Source: Ahniella affigens
GTDB taxonomy: Bacteria > Pseudomonadota > Gammaproteobacteria > Xanthomonadales > Ahniellaceae
Length of the DNA stretch: 64,000 nt
Reading direction: 5' to 3'
NCBI RefSeq assembly: GCF_003015185.1
Contig: NZ_CP027860.1
Span: 868,001 to 932,000 of the forward strand
Part shown: positions 28,532 to 37,985 of the stretch, piece by piece
Layout: each line of letters opens with the position of its first letter
Numbering within the stretch: the stretch's first letter is position 1
Position numbers and translations under genes: made by a program
Notes under the pieces: generated by a model
Database searches by the model: none
Seen by the model: only the letters and a program-made list of their open reading frames with translations
Told to the model about the DNA's origin: nothing

Positions 28532-29773
28532 TTACCAATGGACGTTGAGCTGGACCGTCCTTGGCGCCTGTTCCAGCAGAATCTGGCCGCGCCGCAGTAC
28601 CAGTAGTCGGTCGGCACGTGTGCGGATCGCGTGAAACACGTTCTCGGCGTCGAGCAGCAGCAAGTCGGCGGATTTCCCGACCGCCAGGCCGTAATCGTCC
28701 AGTCCCAGAATGCGGGCTGGCGTGGTCGTGACTGCCTCGAATGCCTGATGAATCGCCGACTGCGCGGTCATCTGGCCGACATGGATACCCATGTGAGCCA
28801 CCTCCAACATGTCCGCCGAACCAAACGAATACCAAGGGTCGAGCACGCAGTCGTGGCCGAACGCTACCGGCACGCCAGCGGCCAGCAGTTCAGGTACACG
28901 GGTCATGCCACGCCGCTTCGGGTACGTATCGTGGCGGCCTTGCAGCGTGATGTTGATCAATGGGTTCGCGATCGCAGCCACGCCGGATTCAGCCATCAGC
29001 GGTAACAGCTTCGACACATAGTAGTTGTCCATGGAATGCATGGATGTCAAATGCGATCCCGCTACTCGGCCCTGCAACCCTAGGCGCAACGTTTCGGCGG
29101 CGAGAGTCTCGACGTGCCGGGAGTGTGGGTCGTCGGACTCATCGCAATGCAGATCAGCCCGGAGGCCGCGACTGGCGGCGATTTCGAGCAGGCGCGTGAC
29201 CGAACGCGTGCCGTCGTGCATGGTGCGTTCAAAATGCGGAATACCACCCACGACATTGACGCCCATGTCCAGTGCGCGCAGCAGATTATGCTCGCCGTCA
29301 CGGTTGCGATAGAGCCCATCCTGCGGGAATGCGACGAGTTGCAGATCGAGCCAAGGTGCCACCTTCTGCTGCACCTCAAGCAACGCTTCGACGCCGAGCA
29401 GACGGGCATCGGAGGTGTCGACATGCGAACGAATGGCCAGCAATCCTTGGCTGATGGCCAATTCACAATAGCGAAGCGCACGCGCGACCATGCTGTCGAT
29501 GGTCAGTGTCGGTTTCAGCTCTGCCCAGAGCGCGATCCCTTCGAGCAGCGTGCCGCTTTGATTGATGCGCGGCTGACCGTATGTCAGCGCCGAGTCGAGA
29601 TGAAAATGCGCGTCGACGAACGGGGGGGATACCAGTTTGCCGGTGGCGTCGATTTCGCGGAGCGCGGTGGCCTCCAAATTCTGGGTCAGCGCAACAATCC
29701 GCCCCTTGTCGATGCCGAGGTCTATGCCGCTCCGACCATCGGGCAGGTTGCCGTTGCGAAGAATCAGATCCAT
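28532..29773 (-). CDS. codA: Cytosine deaminase (amidohydrolase family)
   Basis: Deaminates cytosine to uracil and ammonia. The 413-residue protein follows E. coli CodA closely: metal ligands in VDAHFHLDSALT (HxH), LHCDESDDPHSRHVET, SHLTSMHS and GHDCVLDPWYSFGSADMLEV, plus NPLINITLQGRHDTYPKRRG, a nearly invariant CodA stretch. The ATG is preceded by TAGGAGTGCGCTG. It is divergent from mmsA and sits at the edge of a pyrimidine catabolic cluster, which supports cytosine as substrate and uracil as product for PreTA. Related deaminases of isoguanine or creatinine-like rings cannot be fully excluded. Confidence 0.92.
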   Translation of the reverse strand: MDLILRNGNLPDGRSGIDLGIDKGRIVALTQNLEATALREIDATGKLVSPPFVDAHFHLDSALTYGQPRINQSGTLLEGIALWAELKPTLTIDSMVARALRYCELAISQGLLAIRSHVDTSDARLLGVEALLEVQQKVAPWLDLQLVAFPQDGLYRNRDGEHNLLRALDMGVNVVGGIPHFERTMHDGTRSVTRLLEIAASRGLRADLHCDESDDPHSRHVETLAAETLRLGLQGRVAGSHLTSMHSMDNYYVSKLLPLMAESGVAAIANPLINITLQGRHDTYPKRRGMTRVPELLAAGVPVAFGHDCVLDPWYSFGSADMLEVAHMGIHVGQMTAQSAIHQAFEAVTTTPARILGLDDYGLAVGKSADLLLLDAENVFHAIRTRADRLLVLRRGQILLEQAPRTVQLNVHW

Positions 29774-29994
29774 CAGCGCACTCCTAGAATCGCCAGGACG
29801 CCGATCCTAGCGCGCCGGACGGAGCCTTGGCACCTGCCGACAGGATTCGCTTCTTTTCGGGCGAAATCAAGCGTTTGCGGTCAGGTTAGGGCTTGCGCGC
29901 GCACGTCTTTGGCCGACCGGTGCGCGCTGGCATCTGCCCGGAAAGCCAAGACAGTGGTAAAACCGAGTTTGCAAACCAGAGACCGAAGCGAATC

Positions 29995-31503
29995 ATGAGT
30001 CAGGCAGCACGTATTCCGCATTTCATTCAGGGCCAGCGCCACGAGGGCAGCAGTGGCCGGAACAGCCCCGTTTTCAACCCGGCGACCGGTCAGCAGACCG
30101 GAACGTTGTACCTCGCTGACGTCGCCGATATCGATGCCGCCGTGGCCGCCGCGAAAGCCGCGTTTCCCGCTTGGGCAGCGCTGTCGCCGCTGCGACGCGC
30201 TCGCGTGTTGTTCAAGATGCGCGACATCGTGGATGCGCGCGCCGATCAACTCGCCGCCCAGATCACCGCAGAGCATGGCAAGACCCATTCCGATGCGCTG
30301 GGCGAAGTCGCCCGCGGTTTGGAAGTGATCGAGTTCGCGTGCGGCATTCCGCAACTGCTCAAGGGTGAGTTCAACGAGAACGTCGGCGGTGGCATCAATG
30401 CGACATCGATGCGACAGCCGCTGGGCGTAGTCGCAGGGATCACGCCGTTCAATTTCCCGGCGATGGTGCCGTTGTGGATGGCGCCGATTGCGATTGCGTG
30501 TGGCAACGCGTTTGTGTTGAAGCCGAGCGAGCGCGATCCGTCGAGCTCGCTGCTGCTCGCTGATTGGTTCAAAGAGGCCGGATTGCCGGATGGCATTTTC
30601 AATGTGCTGCATGGTGACAAGGTTGCTGTCGATGGGTTGCTCGCGCATCCGGACGTCAAGGCCATCAGCTTTGTCGGCTCGACGCCCATCGCCAAATACA
30701 TTTACGAAACCGGCGCTCGTCATGGCAAACGCGTGCAGGCGCTTGGCGGCGCCAAAAATCACATGGTGGTCATGCCGGATGCCGATCTCGATCAAGTTGC
30801 CGATGCGTTGATGGGCGCTGGCTACGGTTCCGCGGGCGAGCGCTGCATGGCGATCTCGGTGGCGGTGGCGGTGGGCGATGCAACCGCCGATGCGCTGGTG
30901 GCCAAGCTGAAGCCGCGCGTGGAAGCGCTGAAGATTGGCGCCGGCACGGCACCGGGCATGGACATGGGGCCGCTGATCACGCGTGAGCACCGTAACAAGG
31001 TCAAGGGCTATGTCGACCAAGGGGTGCAGGAAGGGGCGAGCCTGGTGGTCGATGGGCGCGAGCTCAGCGTCAGCGGCTGTGAAGATGGCTTCTTCCTGGG
31101 CGGTTGCTTGTTTGATCGCGTGCAGGAAGACATGCGCATTTACCAGGAGGAGATCTTCGGGCCGGTGTTGTCGATTGTGCGCGCCCGCGACTATGAACAC
31201 GCGCTCGCGATGATCAACGCGCACGAGTATGGCAACGGTACGGCGATCTTCACCCGCGATGGCGATGCGGCACGCGATTTCGTGTCACGCGTCCAGGTTG
31301 GCATGGTCGGCGTCAACGTGCCGATTCCCGTTCCGTCTGCGTATCATTCATTTGGCGGTTGGAAGAATTCGCTGTTTGGCGATCAGCATATCTACGGGCC
31401 CGAAGGTGTGCGCTTCTACACACGGCTCAAGGCTGTGTCCGAGCGTTGGCCAACGAGTATTCGCGCGGGTGCGCAATTTGTCATGCCCACCAATGGTGGT
31501 TGA
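29995..31503 (+). CDS. mmsA: CoA-acylating methylmalonate-semialdehyde dehydrogenase
   Basis: Oxidises malonate or methylmalonate semialdehyde to acetyl- or propionyl-CoA with NAD and CoA. The ATG at 29995 gives 502 residues and the expected start [18 protein letters not shown]; the 34 extra upstream codons are not homologous. Typical motifs are [32 protein letters not shown], the catalytic Cys in [11 protein letters not shown], and [13 protein letters not shown]. In this locus it fits the final step of reductive pyrimidine degradation (beta-alanine or beta-aminoisobutyrate to semialdehyde). Valine or inositol catabolism is an alternative, but no other gene of those pathways is near. It starts a plus-strand unit with the beta-ureidopropionase-like gene. 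Confidence 0.94.
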   Translation: MSQAARIPHFIQGQRHEGSSGRNSPVFNPATGQQTGTLYLADVADIDAAVAAAKAAFPAWAALSPLRRARVLFKMRDIVDARADQLAAQITAEHGKTHSDALGEVARGLEVIEFACGIPQLLKGEFNENVGGGINATSMRQPLGVVAGITPFNFPAMVPLWMAPIAIACGNAFVLKPSERDPSSSLLLADWFKEAGLPDGIFNVLHGDKVAVDGLLAHPDVKAISFVGSTPIAKYIYETGARHGKRVQALGGAKNHMVVMPDADLDQVADALMGAGYGSAGERCMAISVAVAVGDATADALVAKLKPRVEALKIGAGTAPGMDMGPLITREHRNKVKGYVDQGVQEGASLVVDGRELSVSGCEDGFFLGGCLFDRVQEDMRIYQEEIFGPVLSIVRARDYEHALAMINAHEYGNGTAIFTRDGDAARDFVSRVQVGMVGVNVPIPVPSAYHSFGGWKNSLFGDQHIYGPEGVRFYTRLKAVSERWPTSIRAGAQFVMPTNGG

Positions 31504-31567
31504 GCGGTCGGTTCGATGAACGGATGGGGCGCCGGCATGGGCGGGCGTTCGCAACGAGGAGTCCAAT

Positions 31568-32827
31568 ATGAATGCATTGCTGAAACCGGTGTTGTCGACT
31601 GACCTTCATATCAATGGCCAGCGACTTTGGGATTCGTTGATGGAGATGGCGAAGATTGGTGCCACCGTGAAAGGCGGCGTGTGTCGCCTCGCGCTGACCG
31701 ACCTCGACAAAGAAGGCCGTGACTTGTTCGCGCGCTGGGCCAAGGAAGCGGGCTGCACCATCAGTGTGGATCAGATGGGCAATGTGTTTGCCCGGCGCGC
31801 CGGTCGTGACAATAGTCTGGCGCCGGTGGTGACTGGCTCCCATGCCGATTCGCAACCGACTGGCGGCAAGTTCGATGGCATCTATGGGGTGCTGGGTGGT
31901 CTGGAAGTGATTCGGTCGCTGAATGATCACGGCATTGAAACCGATCGCCCGATCGAAGTGGTGATCTGGACGAACGAAGAGGGCTCGCGGTTTGCGCCAG
32001 CTATGGTGGCATCCGGTGTATTCGCCGGGGTGTTCACGCTCGAGTATGGGTTGTCGCGCGCCGACGTTGATGGCAAGACCATGGGTGAGGAACTCGCGCG
32101 CATTGGTTATGCCGGTGATCAACCTGTCGGCAAGCCGATCCATGCGGCATTCGAACTACATATCGAGCAGGGTCCGATCCTTGAAGCCGAAGGCAAGACC
32201 ATTGGCGTCGTCACGCATGCCCAAGGCCAACGCTGGTACGAAGTGGTGTTCACCGGGCAGGAGTCCCATGCTGGCCCGACGCCGATGCCGCGTCGACGTG
32301 ACGCGCTGCTTGGCGCTGCGCGCGTCATCGACTTGGTGAATCGCATCGGGCATGAGCATGCGCCGTTTGCCTGCGCCACCGTCGGCATGATTCAGAACTT
32401 CCCGAACTCGCGCAATGTGATCCCTGGGCGGGTGTTCTTTACGATCGACATCCGGCATCCGGATGATGCGGTGCTGGCGGAGATGGATCGCAAGGTTCGC
32501 GAAGGCGTCGCTCGGATTGCCGCCGAGACCAAGGTTGAGGTCAGTAAGCTAGAGCAGATCTTCTACTACGCGCCCATCGCATTCGATCAAGCGTGTGTCG
32601 AGTCCGTGCGCGCTGGTGCGGAGCGCTTCGGCTACTCGAATCGCGACATCGTTTCCGGTGCCGGTCATGACGCGTGCTACTTGTCGAAGGTTGCGCCGAC
32701 CGCGATGGTCTTTGTGCCTTGCGTCAACGGGATCAGTCACAACGAAGTCGAAGACGCAACGCCCGAATGGATCGAAGCGGGCGGCAACGTGCTGCTGCAT
32801 GCGATGCTGGGTCGGTCCGGCCGCTGA
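31568..32827 (+). CDS. M20-family N-carbamoyl amidohydrolase (beta-ureidopropionase type)
   Basis: A zinc-dependent hydrolase of 419 residues in the HyuC/PydC/AllC group. Metal ligands are visible in order: His in GSHADSQPTGGKFDG, Asp in FDGIYG, Glu in TNEEGSRF, His in ELHIEQGPILEAEG and His in CVNGISHNEVE; the dimer-contact QESHAGPTPMPRRRDAL is also present. Good ribosome-binding site (GAGGAGTCCAAT). The position after mmsA and near preT/preA favours N-carbamoyl-beta-alanine as substrate; with alc and allA in the same window an allantoate or ureidoglycine amidohydrolase role is less likely but not excluded. I leave the gene symbol blank for that reason. Confidence 0.9.
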   Translation: MNALLKPVLSTDLHINGQRLWDSLMEMAKIGATVKGGVCRLALTDLDKEGRDLFARWAKEAGCTISVDQMGNVFARRAGRDNSLAPVVTGSHADSQPTGGKFDGIYGVLGGLEVIRSLNDHGIETDRPIEVVIWTNEEGSRFAPAMVASGVFAGVFTLEYGLSRADVDGKTMGEELARIGYAGDQPVGKPIHAAFELHIEQGPILEAEGKTIGVVTHAQGQRWYEVVFTGQESHAGPTPMPRRRDALLGAARVIDLVNRIGHEHAPFACATVGMIQNFPNSRNVIPGRVFFTIDIRHPDDAVLAEMDRKVREGVARIAAETKVEVSKLEQIFYYAPIAFDQACVESVRAGAERFGYSNRDIVSGAGHDACYLSKVAPTAMVFVPCVNGISHNEVEDATPEWIEAGGNVLLHAMLGRSGR

Positions 32828-32911
32828 TCGGCCAACACTGAGAAATTTGTCATGGCGGCTGGAGGCAGCTTTGCCCTGGTCGCCGATTCTGTCCTTACCA
32901 AGAGTCCTTCC

Positions 32912-33364
32912 ATGCGCTGCGAGATTACTGCCGGGTTCCTGAGTTTGCTGCTCCTTGCCATTGCCAGTCCGTCACGCGCATTCGAACCCAGCGAAGCGCT
33001 GAAAGTGACGCCCTTACTGAAAACGACGACCAGTTGGGATGGCGCTGCGCTGAAGTATCCCGAAGGCGAGGCTGAGATCACCGGGCTGCAGATCGAAATT
33101 GCGGTCGGCGCCGAAACCGGCTGGCATCTGCATCCCGTGTCTTCGTTTGGCATGGTGCTCGAAGGCGAACTCGAGGTCAGCCTGCGTGATGGCCGAAAGA
33201 AGCTGATGAAAGCCGGCGAAAGCTTGGCCGAGGTCGTCAATACGGAACACAATGGTCGCAACGTCGGCAAAGTGCCGGTGAAGCTGCTGGTGTTTTATGC
33301 CGGCGCCAAGGGCGTGCCGCTGACGATCAAGTCCGAACCCGCGAAGGTAGATGCGGCGAAGTAA
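32912..33364 (+). CDS. Exported cupin-domain protein
   Basis: The ATG at 32912 opens into a signal peptide (MRCEITAGFLSLLLLAIASP, cleavage near SRA-FE), giving 150 residues; an upstream ATG at 32852 would mask the signal. The mature protein is a single cupin: GWHLHPVSSFGMVLEGELEV carries the HxH metal motif, followed by GESLAEVVNTEHNG. Periplasmic small cupins bind metals or small ligands; the substrate is unknown. It lies 85 bp after the amidohydrolase and immediately before the A/B array. Confidence 0.85.
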   Translation: MRCEITAGFLSLLLLAIASPSRAFEPSEALKVTPLLKTTTSWDGAALKYPEGEAEITGLQIEIAVGAETGWHLHPVSSFGMVLEGELEVSLRDGRKKLMKAGESLAEVVNTEHNGRNVGKVPVKLLVFYAGAKGVPLTIKSEPAKVDAAK

Positions 33365-33478
33365 GGCCGCTTGGCGTGCCCATGCAGCACGCCATCTCAT
33401 CCGCGCACATCAGGCTTTGTTCAATCCTGTCGTTTTGGGCAGACTCTGAGCGTCGTGTTCATCCAGAGTGGCGTTTCC

Positions 33479-34609
33479 TTGGGATCGAATCGCAATCTGC
33501 GTTACGTGTTCTTTCTGCTGATGGCTGGTGGCGCGTTCGCGGTCACCGACCTGCTGCTAGGTGGCATGCCGTCCCGGCAGCGCGCCACCGTTCCCGCTGA
33601 ATCGTCCGCTATCCATGGCGACAGAGATGTGTCGTCGCAGTCGCCATCTGTGCCGTCGGACACAGCAGACTTTGGGAAACGGTCTAGCGCGCCACTGTCG
33701 CCCGTGGCGCGCTCAGTGCCAAAGTCCGCGCAACCCGAAGCCAACCTCAGCACCGAGCCGTTTCCATTGGTGGCAGTGCCGGTTCGCGATGTCATTGCTT
33801 CATATCGACAACGCGCAAAAGCAGGCGATGCGCGCGCGGCGTGCTGGTTGGGGCGGCGTTTGGCTGAGTGTGGTGTGTTGGATAGCTCCCCGGCGGCCAT
33901 CGCGCATTCTGCCGAAATGAAGCTGGCGCAGGCTCGTGCTCTGAACGAAGACGAAGAGCGGGCACTCGATCAACTGCGACCGATGTTCGTTCGAATGGAG
34001 CGCTGTCGTGGCTTGACGACGGCTGACTATCGCGAGGCGTATCCGTTGCTTCGTCAGGCCGCCGTTGCCGGCAGTAGCGATGCGTTGGCAACCCTTGCGG
34101 ATACGTTCAGTGCGTTGGGGCCAGGCATGCCCAATCCGTCGGATTTTCGTCAATACAGTGTCGAGCGGGATGCCGTGCTGTGGTCTGGGATGCTTGCTGG
34201 AAACACCAAGTCGTTCAATGTGCTGACGGGTTTGAGTAGTCCCCACGGCATCGGTCTGCAATCGTACGATGCCCGCGGTGAACCCATCAGCCGGGAGCGA
34301 GTCGGAATCCTTGCTGAGGTGCTAGCGCGGCTTCGTCAACGCGTTGAACAGGCGCATCCGGACCTTCATTTGGGAATGGCGACGGCCAACCGTGACAGTC
34401 CAGCCAATTCCGCAATGATCTTGACGCCCGAGCAGGACCGACGTGTCAACGACTTGGTGACGCAGATCTTCGAGCGCGGCTGGTCAGATGCGGCACGAGT
34501 CAAGGCGCGAAATAAAGTGCGTCCGATGATTCGCTTTGACGATGACTGCGAAGATTTTGATGCAACGTTTGATCCTGCGCTGAGTTTGAGCAAGGCGGTG
34601 CCAGAATGA
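33479..34609 (+). CDS. Array protein A1: membrane-anchored Sel1-like protein, four conserved Cys
   Basis: First of six paralogous genes. No ATG stands at the natural N-terminus; the frame is open from a TTG at 33371. I place the start at a TTG followed by GGATCG because the homologous gene A2 has the same context and the two proteins then have 376 and 375 residues; a GTG at 33455 is the main alternative. A short positive segment precedes a membrane helix (YVFFLLMAGGAFAVTDLLLGG), then a Ser/Pro-rich linker. The Sel1-like repeat YRQRAKAGDARAACWLGRRL carries Cys122 and Cys131; Cys176 (MERCRGL) and Cys357 (DDDCEDF) complete the framework. PLLRQAAVAGSSDAL is the second repeat. FERGWSDAARVKAR is shared with A2. 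It overlaps B1 by four bases. Function unknown. Confidence 0.85.
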   Translation: MGSNRNLRYVFFLLMAGGAFAVTDLLLGGMPSRQRATVPAESSAIHGDRDVSSQSPSVPSDTADFGKRSSAPLSPVARSVPKSAQPEANLSTEPFPLVAVPVRDVIASYRQRAKAGDARAACWLGRRLAECGVLDSSPAAIAHSAEMKLAQARALNEDEERALDQLRPMFVRMERCRGLTTADYREAYPLLRQAAVAGSSDALATLADTFSALGPGMPNPSDFRQYSVERDAVLWSGMLAGNTKSFNVLTGLSSPHGIGLQSYDARGEPISRERVGILAEVLARLRQRVEQAHPDLHLGMATANRDSPANSAMILTPEQDRRVNDLVTQIFERGWSDAARVKARNKVRPMIRFDDDCEDFDATFDPALSLSKAVPE

Positions 34610-35649
34610 ACCCAAGTTGGCGACTGTTTCTGCTGGCGGTGTTATTGGGGTCATGTCTTGCAGGCCTGAAGCACTGGTGGCTAATTCCCGCGTCGGCGCC
34701 CACTTCGGCGGAGACGCCGACCTCGGAAACGGCCCAATTGTCCCAAACTGATCGATCGACAATATCGGGTGGCCTGCCTGACACGAAACCGGCCACCGCT
34801 ATGCGCGCCTTGCCGGCACCCACACCGCGATCTACGTGGGCGCCATTGCCTGCGATCGACTTGCCGATTGCGGCAGCTTATCCGACACTGAAGGCACGTG
34901 CCGATCAGGGCGATGCGTCGGCCGCCTGTCGGCTGGCGGCAGAGCTCGATTGGTGTGCGACGCGACTCGATTGGATTCAATCGGCACCATCCGACCGGCG
35001 CATGGCCGTGATTCAGGAACTCGACCCAGACAACCATTGCAGCGGGCTTCAGCCCAATGCCGCCAAGGACCGCTTGCACTATCTGCGCCAAGCGGCGTTG
35101 GCCGGCAATCTGGATGCCATGGCCAATTACGTTTCCGCTTATCTCATGATGACGCACCCGGACCTAGCTGCCGACTATCTGGAGGCCTATGCGTGGGAAG
35201 CGCCCAAACTCGCCGAAGCCGGAGTCAAGGCGGGGTCGGTACAGATGCTGAACGAACTGGCGCTGTCGTATGGTCGGCACAATCGGTTCTCGTGGTTGAG
35301 TCGGGCGACCAATCAAACGTGGCAGCAGTCACGTCTGGTTGTCTTGCAAGAGCTCAGCAGGCTGGTATCTGGCCGGCCCATGGCGCCGGGTTCGGGCAAT
35401 CCAGCCGCTGCCAACGATCCCGCCATGTACGCGACACTCGGCCTGTCAGCTGACGCAGTGGCCAAGCTGCGCGCGCAGGCGGCGGCCTGGCACCAGGAGT
35501 GGTTTCAAGGGAAGCCGAAGTACCCAGGGGTGAGCACTTACACGATCAAGCCTTCTGGCAACCGGCGTCCTGATTTCAATCTGCCGTGTTCTGATGGTTT
35601 TATCGACGCACCGTTGCAGGACCCAGGCATTGCGTGGCCGGACGCGTGA
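34606..35649 (+). CDS. Array protein B1: membrane-anchored Sel1-like protein, four conserved Cys
   Basis: 347 residues; the ATG overlaps the A1 stop (ATGA). The N-terminal helix LFLLAVLLGSCLAGL is followed by a Pro/Ser/Thr-rich linker and WAPLPAIDLPIAAAYPTLKA, the type-B signature. The Sel1-like repeat ARADQGDASAACRLAAELDW carries Cys108 and Cys117 (C-x8-C). Cys145 lies in DPDNHCSGLQ and Cys328 in DFNLPCSDGF; LHYLRQAALAGNLDAM is the second repeat. The end (IDAPLQDPGIAWPDA) is repeated in B2 and B3 as I-[DE]-x-P-L-x-x-P-x-I-x-W. Extra Cys17 sits in the helix but not in a lipobox context. Predicted topology: N-in, large periplasmic domain. Function unknown. Confidence 0.87.
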   Translation: MNPSWRLFLLAVLLGSCLAGLKHWWLIPASAPTSAETPTSETAQLSQTDRSTISGGLPDTKPATAMRALPAPTPRSTWAPLPAIDLPIAAAYPTLKARADQGDASAACRLAAELDWCATRLDWIQSAPSDRRMAVIQELDPDNHCSGLQPNAAKDRLHYLRQAALAGNLDAMANYVSAYLMMTHPDLAADYLEAYAWEAPKLAEAGVKAGSVQMLNELALSYGRHNRFSWLSRATNQTWQQSRLVVLQELSRLVSGRPMAPGSGNPAAANDPAMYATLGLSADAVAKLRAQAAAWHQEWFQGKPKYPGVSTYTIKPSGNRRPDFNLPCSDGFIDAPLQDPGIAWPDA

Positions 35650-35808
35650 GTGCGAGGATGCGCGGCTGGAAATGAGCGATTGGGAGTGCGGCCGATTGCT
35701 CTGTCTCGTCGAGTGATTCCCTGAGCGGAGATTCGCGCAAAACGCTCATTGCTGCGTGTATCTGGTTCATGCAAACTCAGGTTCGTGCCGCCATTCTGGA
35801 CAAGTTCC

Positions 35809-36936
35809 TTGGGATCGTCGCCGTTGCGTCATGTGCTTGCCTGTCTTGCGCTGGGGCTCGTTGCCTTCGGGTTGGGTTTCTCTTATTGGCGGACTGAGCC
35901 TAGGTTCGATCGCCAGTCTGCTTCGCAAGAGTTGCCTGCTGCGGCCAGGGCCTTGAGTGGGCCGGAGCCCGCAAGCAGGCCAGGTCCAAAGGCGACCATG
36001 ATTGCGGCGGACAAGGCCCAAATCCTGCAGTCGGCGCCGGTTGCGCCAACGGCGTTCAGCGCAGTGCGTGACGTACCGCACGAGCCGTTTCCAGCGCTCG
36101 ACGTTCCCGTTCGAACGGTCTTCGATCAGTACCTGACGCGCGCCGAAGCGGGTGACGCCAAAGCGGCCTGTTGGCTTGGTCAACGTTTAGCCGAGTGCAC
36201 GCGCAGTCAGCTTGACCGCGAGAAGACGTTGAGGCAGGCGGGCGCTTCTCTGGATCCGAAGATGCCTGATTCCGAGGTGGCGTTGCGTCTTGAAACCGAA
36301 GCTCAGCGTTTGGCGCAGATCAATCGTTGCGAGGGTATCGGCGCCCAACAATTTCGATTTGCATTGCCACTGCTCAGGCAAGCGGCTTTAGCGGGTAGCG
36401 TCGAAGCGGCGTCGAGTTTGATGCGCAATCCTAATGCGCTGGGGCCAGGTATGCCGGAGCCTGAGTCGCTACGCCTGCTGGCTCGCGACCAAGCCGGATT
36501 GGCCTGGTCAGGAATTCAGGCTGGCAGTTTTGATGCGCTGGTCAGATTGTCTGAAATGTCAGTGACCACAGGCACGTCTATGGCCATCGGGAACTCCCAG
36601 AGCGTCAGCATGAGCGGTGATGAGCGGCTGATGCTGCATCAGCTGATGCAGCGTTTGCAACAGCGTCTGCACACGACCTATCCGGATCTGCGCGGACACT
36701 GGATGTTTGCCGGCATGCTGCTCAACGAGCGTCAGCCAAATGAGCCGCTCGCGCCTCAGCAAATCGCTCGCATCCATCAACTCGCGGACCAGTTGTTTGA
36801 GCGAGGCTGGTCCGACGCCAAGCGGGTTCGCGCCCGGGCAGCCCAGCGGTTCAAAGTGCAGGTGGAGTCCGATTGCCAAGAATTTGCTGCACCGTTCGAG
36901 CCTGATTTTCGCTTGAGCGAGGTCTTGCAGCCATGA
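35809..36936 (+). CDS. Array protein A2: paralogue of A1
   Basis: Start uncertain, as in A1: I use TTG at 35809 (GTTCCTTGGGATCG, the context shared with A1); GTG at 35785 is the alternative. From 35809 it has 375 residues. Membrane helix HVLACLALGLVAFGLGFSYW. The repeat YLTRAEAGDAKAACWLGQRL holds Cys121 and Cys130; Cys174 is in QINRCEGIG and Cys356 in ESDCQEF, almost the same numbers as in A1. ALGPGMPEPESLRLLARDQA and FERGWSDAKRVRAR repeat A1 segments, so the pair are recent relatives. It begins 159 bp after B1, the only real gap inside the array, and overlaps B2 by four bases. Function unknown. Confidence 0.85.
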   Translation: MGSSPLRHVLACLALGLVAFGLGFSYWRTEPRFDRQSASQELPAAARALSGPEPASRPGPKATMIAADKAQILQSAPVAPTAFSAVRDVPHEPFPALDVPVRTVFDQYLTRAEAGDAKAACWLGQRLAECTRSQLDREKTLRQAGASLDPKMPDSEVALRLETEAQRLAQINRCEGIGAQQFRFALPLLRQAALAGSVEAASSLMRNPNALGPGMPEPESLRLLARDQAGLAWSGIQAGSFDALVRLSEMSVTTGTSMAIGNSQSVSMSGDERLMLHQLMQRLQQRLHTTYPDLRGHWMFAGMLLNERQPNEPLAPQQIARIHQLADQLFERGWSDAKRVRARAAQRFKVQVESDCQEFAAPFEPDFRLSEVLQP

Positions 36937-37985
36937 GAGTTTGGCCTCTTGCGTATCTCGGCTCAGTGCTGGTCGGTCTGTTCGCGGCGTGGGTTTACCG
37001 CGCGCAGCAGCCAACAACAATTGAAGCCACGATCGTGTCAATCGACGCTTCTGGACCAGTGGCGAGGAATCAGAAATCCTTGAGCAAAGCGGAAAATCCG
37101 CGCCCGTTCTTCCGACCGGCAGTGCCTCCCAGTGAACCCGGGCGTTGGTCACCATTGCCGTCGCTGAATGCCCCATTGGCGGCACTGTATCCGATCTTGA
37201 AAGCACGCGCGGACCAGGGCGATGCACCGGCCGCGTGTCGTCTCTCGGCTGAACTCCATTGGTGTACGCGCGTCCAGGAGGCAATTGACTTTGAAGTATC
37301 AGCGAATCGAATCAAGGTCCAAAAACGGCTCGATCCCGATGGACATTGTTCGGGCGTGAGCGCGTCGCACCGGCGACAGGCAATCGGCTATGCGCGCCAG
37401 GCCGCTCTGGCTGGGAGTCTCAGCGCTATCGAAGCCTATGTTGGCGGCGACTTGATGTCGGCAGATATTGAAGCGGCAGCAGACTACGTAGCCGAATATG
37501 CCGACGAGGCGCCAAGGCTCGCCGAAGCGGGACTGCAAGCCGGGTCGCGACGGATACTCGATCGCTACATGATGGCTACCGCGGATAGCGGTGGGCTAGA
37601 CTGGTTCTCGCGGGCCGTCGGATCAAATCTGCGCCCGTCGCGGCGAGCGATGATTTGGCTGTTGGCGATGCGGGTTTCGCCAGAGACCGCGCCAGAATTG
37701 ATGGTCCCGGGCGACCCGAATCCGGCGATCCGAAAAGTCGGCTTCATCTTCGATTTGCCCATTGACTCAGTGCAAGCTTTGAATGTTGTAGTGGCCGATT
37801 GGCAGCAGATGTGGTTTTCGGAAGCCGGCCGAGCACATTCGGGTCAGGCAGAGGGCACTCGATCATTCGCCGCGCGGCCCGAGAATGAGCCCCGGCCGGA
37901 TTTTAATCGCGACTGCAGCGAGCGCTATATCGAAGCGCCTCTGAGTCGGCCGGCGATTGTCTGGCCGGAGGTTCGGACCCTATGA
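36933..37985 (+). CDS. Array protein B2: paralogue of B1
   Basis: 350 residues, ATG overlapping the A2 stop. Membrane helix LAYLGSVLVGLFAAWVY, linker, then RWSPLPSLNAPLAALYPILK. The Sel1-like repeat ARADQGDAPAACRLSAELHW carries Cys102 and Cys111; Cys139 is in DPDGHCSGVS and Cys328 in DFNRDCSERY. IGYARQAALAGSLSAIEAYV and EYADEAPRLAEAGLQAGSRR align with B1. The end is IEAPLSRPAIVWPE. It overlaps A3 by four bases (ATGA). Function unknown. Confidence 0.87.
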   Translation: MRVWPLAYLGSVLVGLFAAWVYRAQQPTTIEATIVSIDASGPVARNQKSLSKAENPRPFFRPAVPPSEPGRWSPLPSLNAPLAALYPILKARADQGDAPAACRLSAELHWCTRVQEAIDFEVSANRIKVQKRLDPDGHCSGVSASHRRQAIGYARQAALAGSLSAIEAYVGGDLMSADIEAAADYVAEYADEAPRLAEAGLQAGSRRILDRYMMATADSGGLDWFSRAVGSNLRPSRRAMIWLLAMRVSPETAPELMVPGDPNPAIRKVGFIFDLPIDSVQALNVVVADWQQMWFSEAGRAHSGQAEGTRSFAARPENEPRPDFNRDCSERYIEAPLSRPAIVWPEVRTL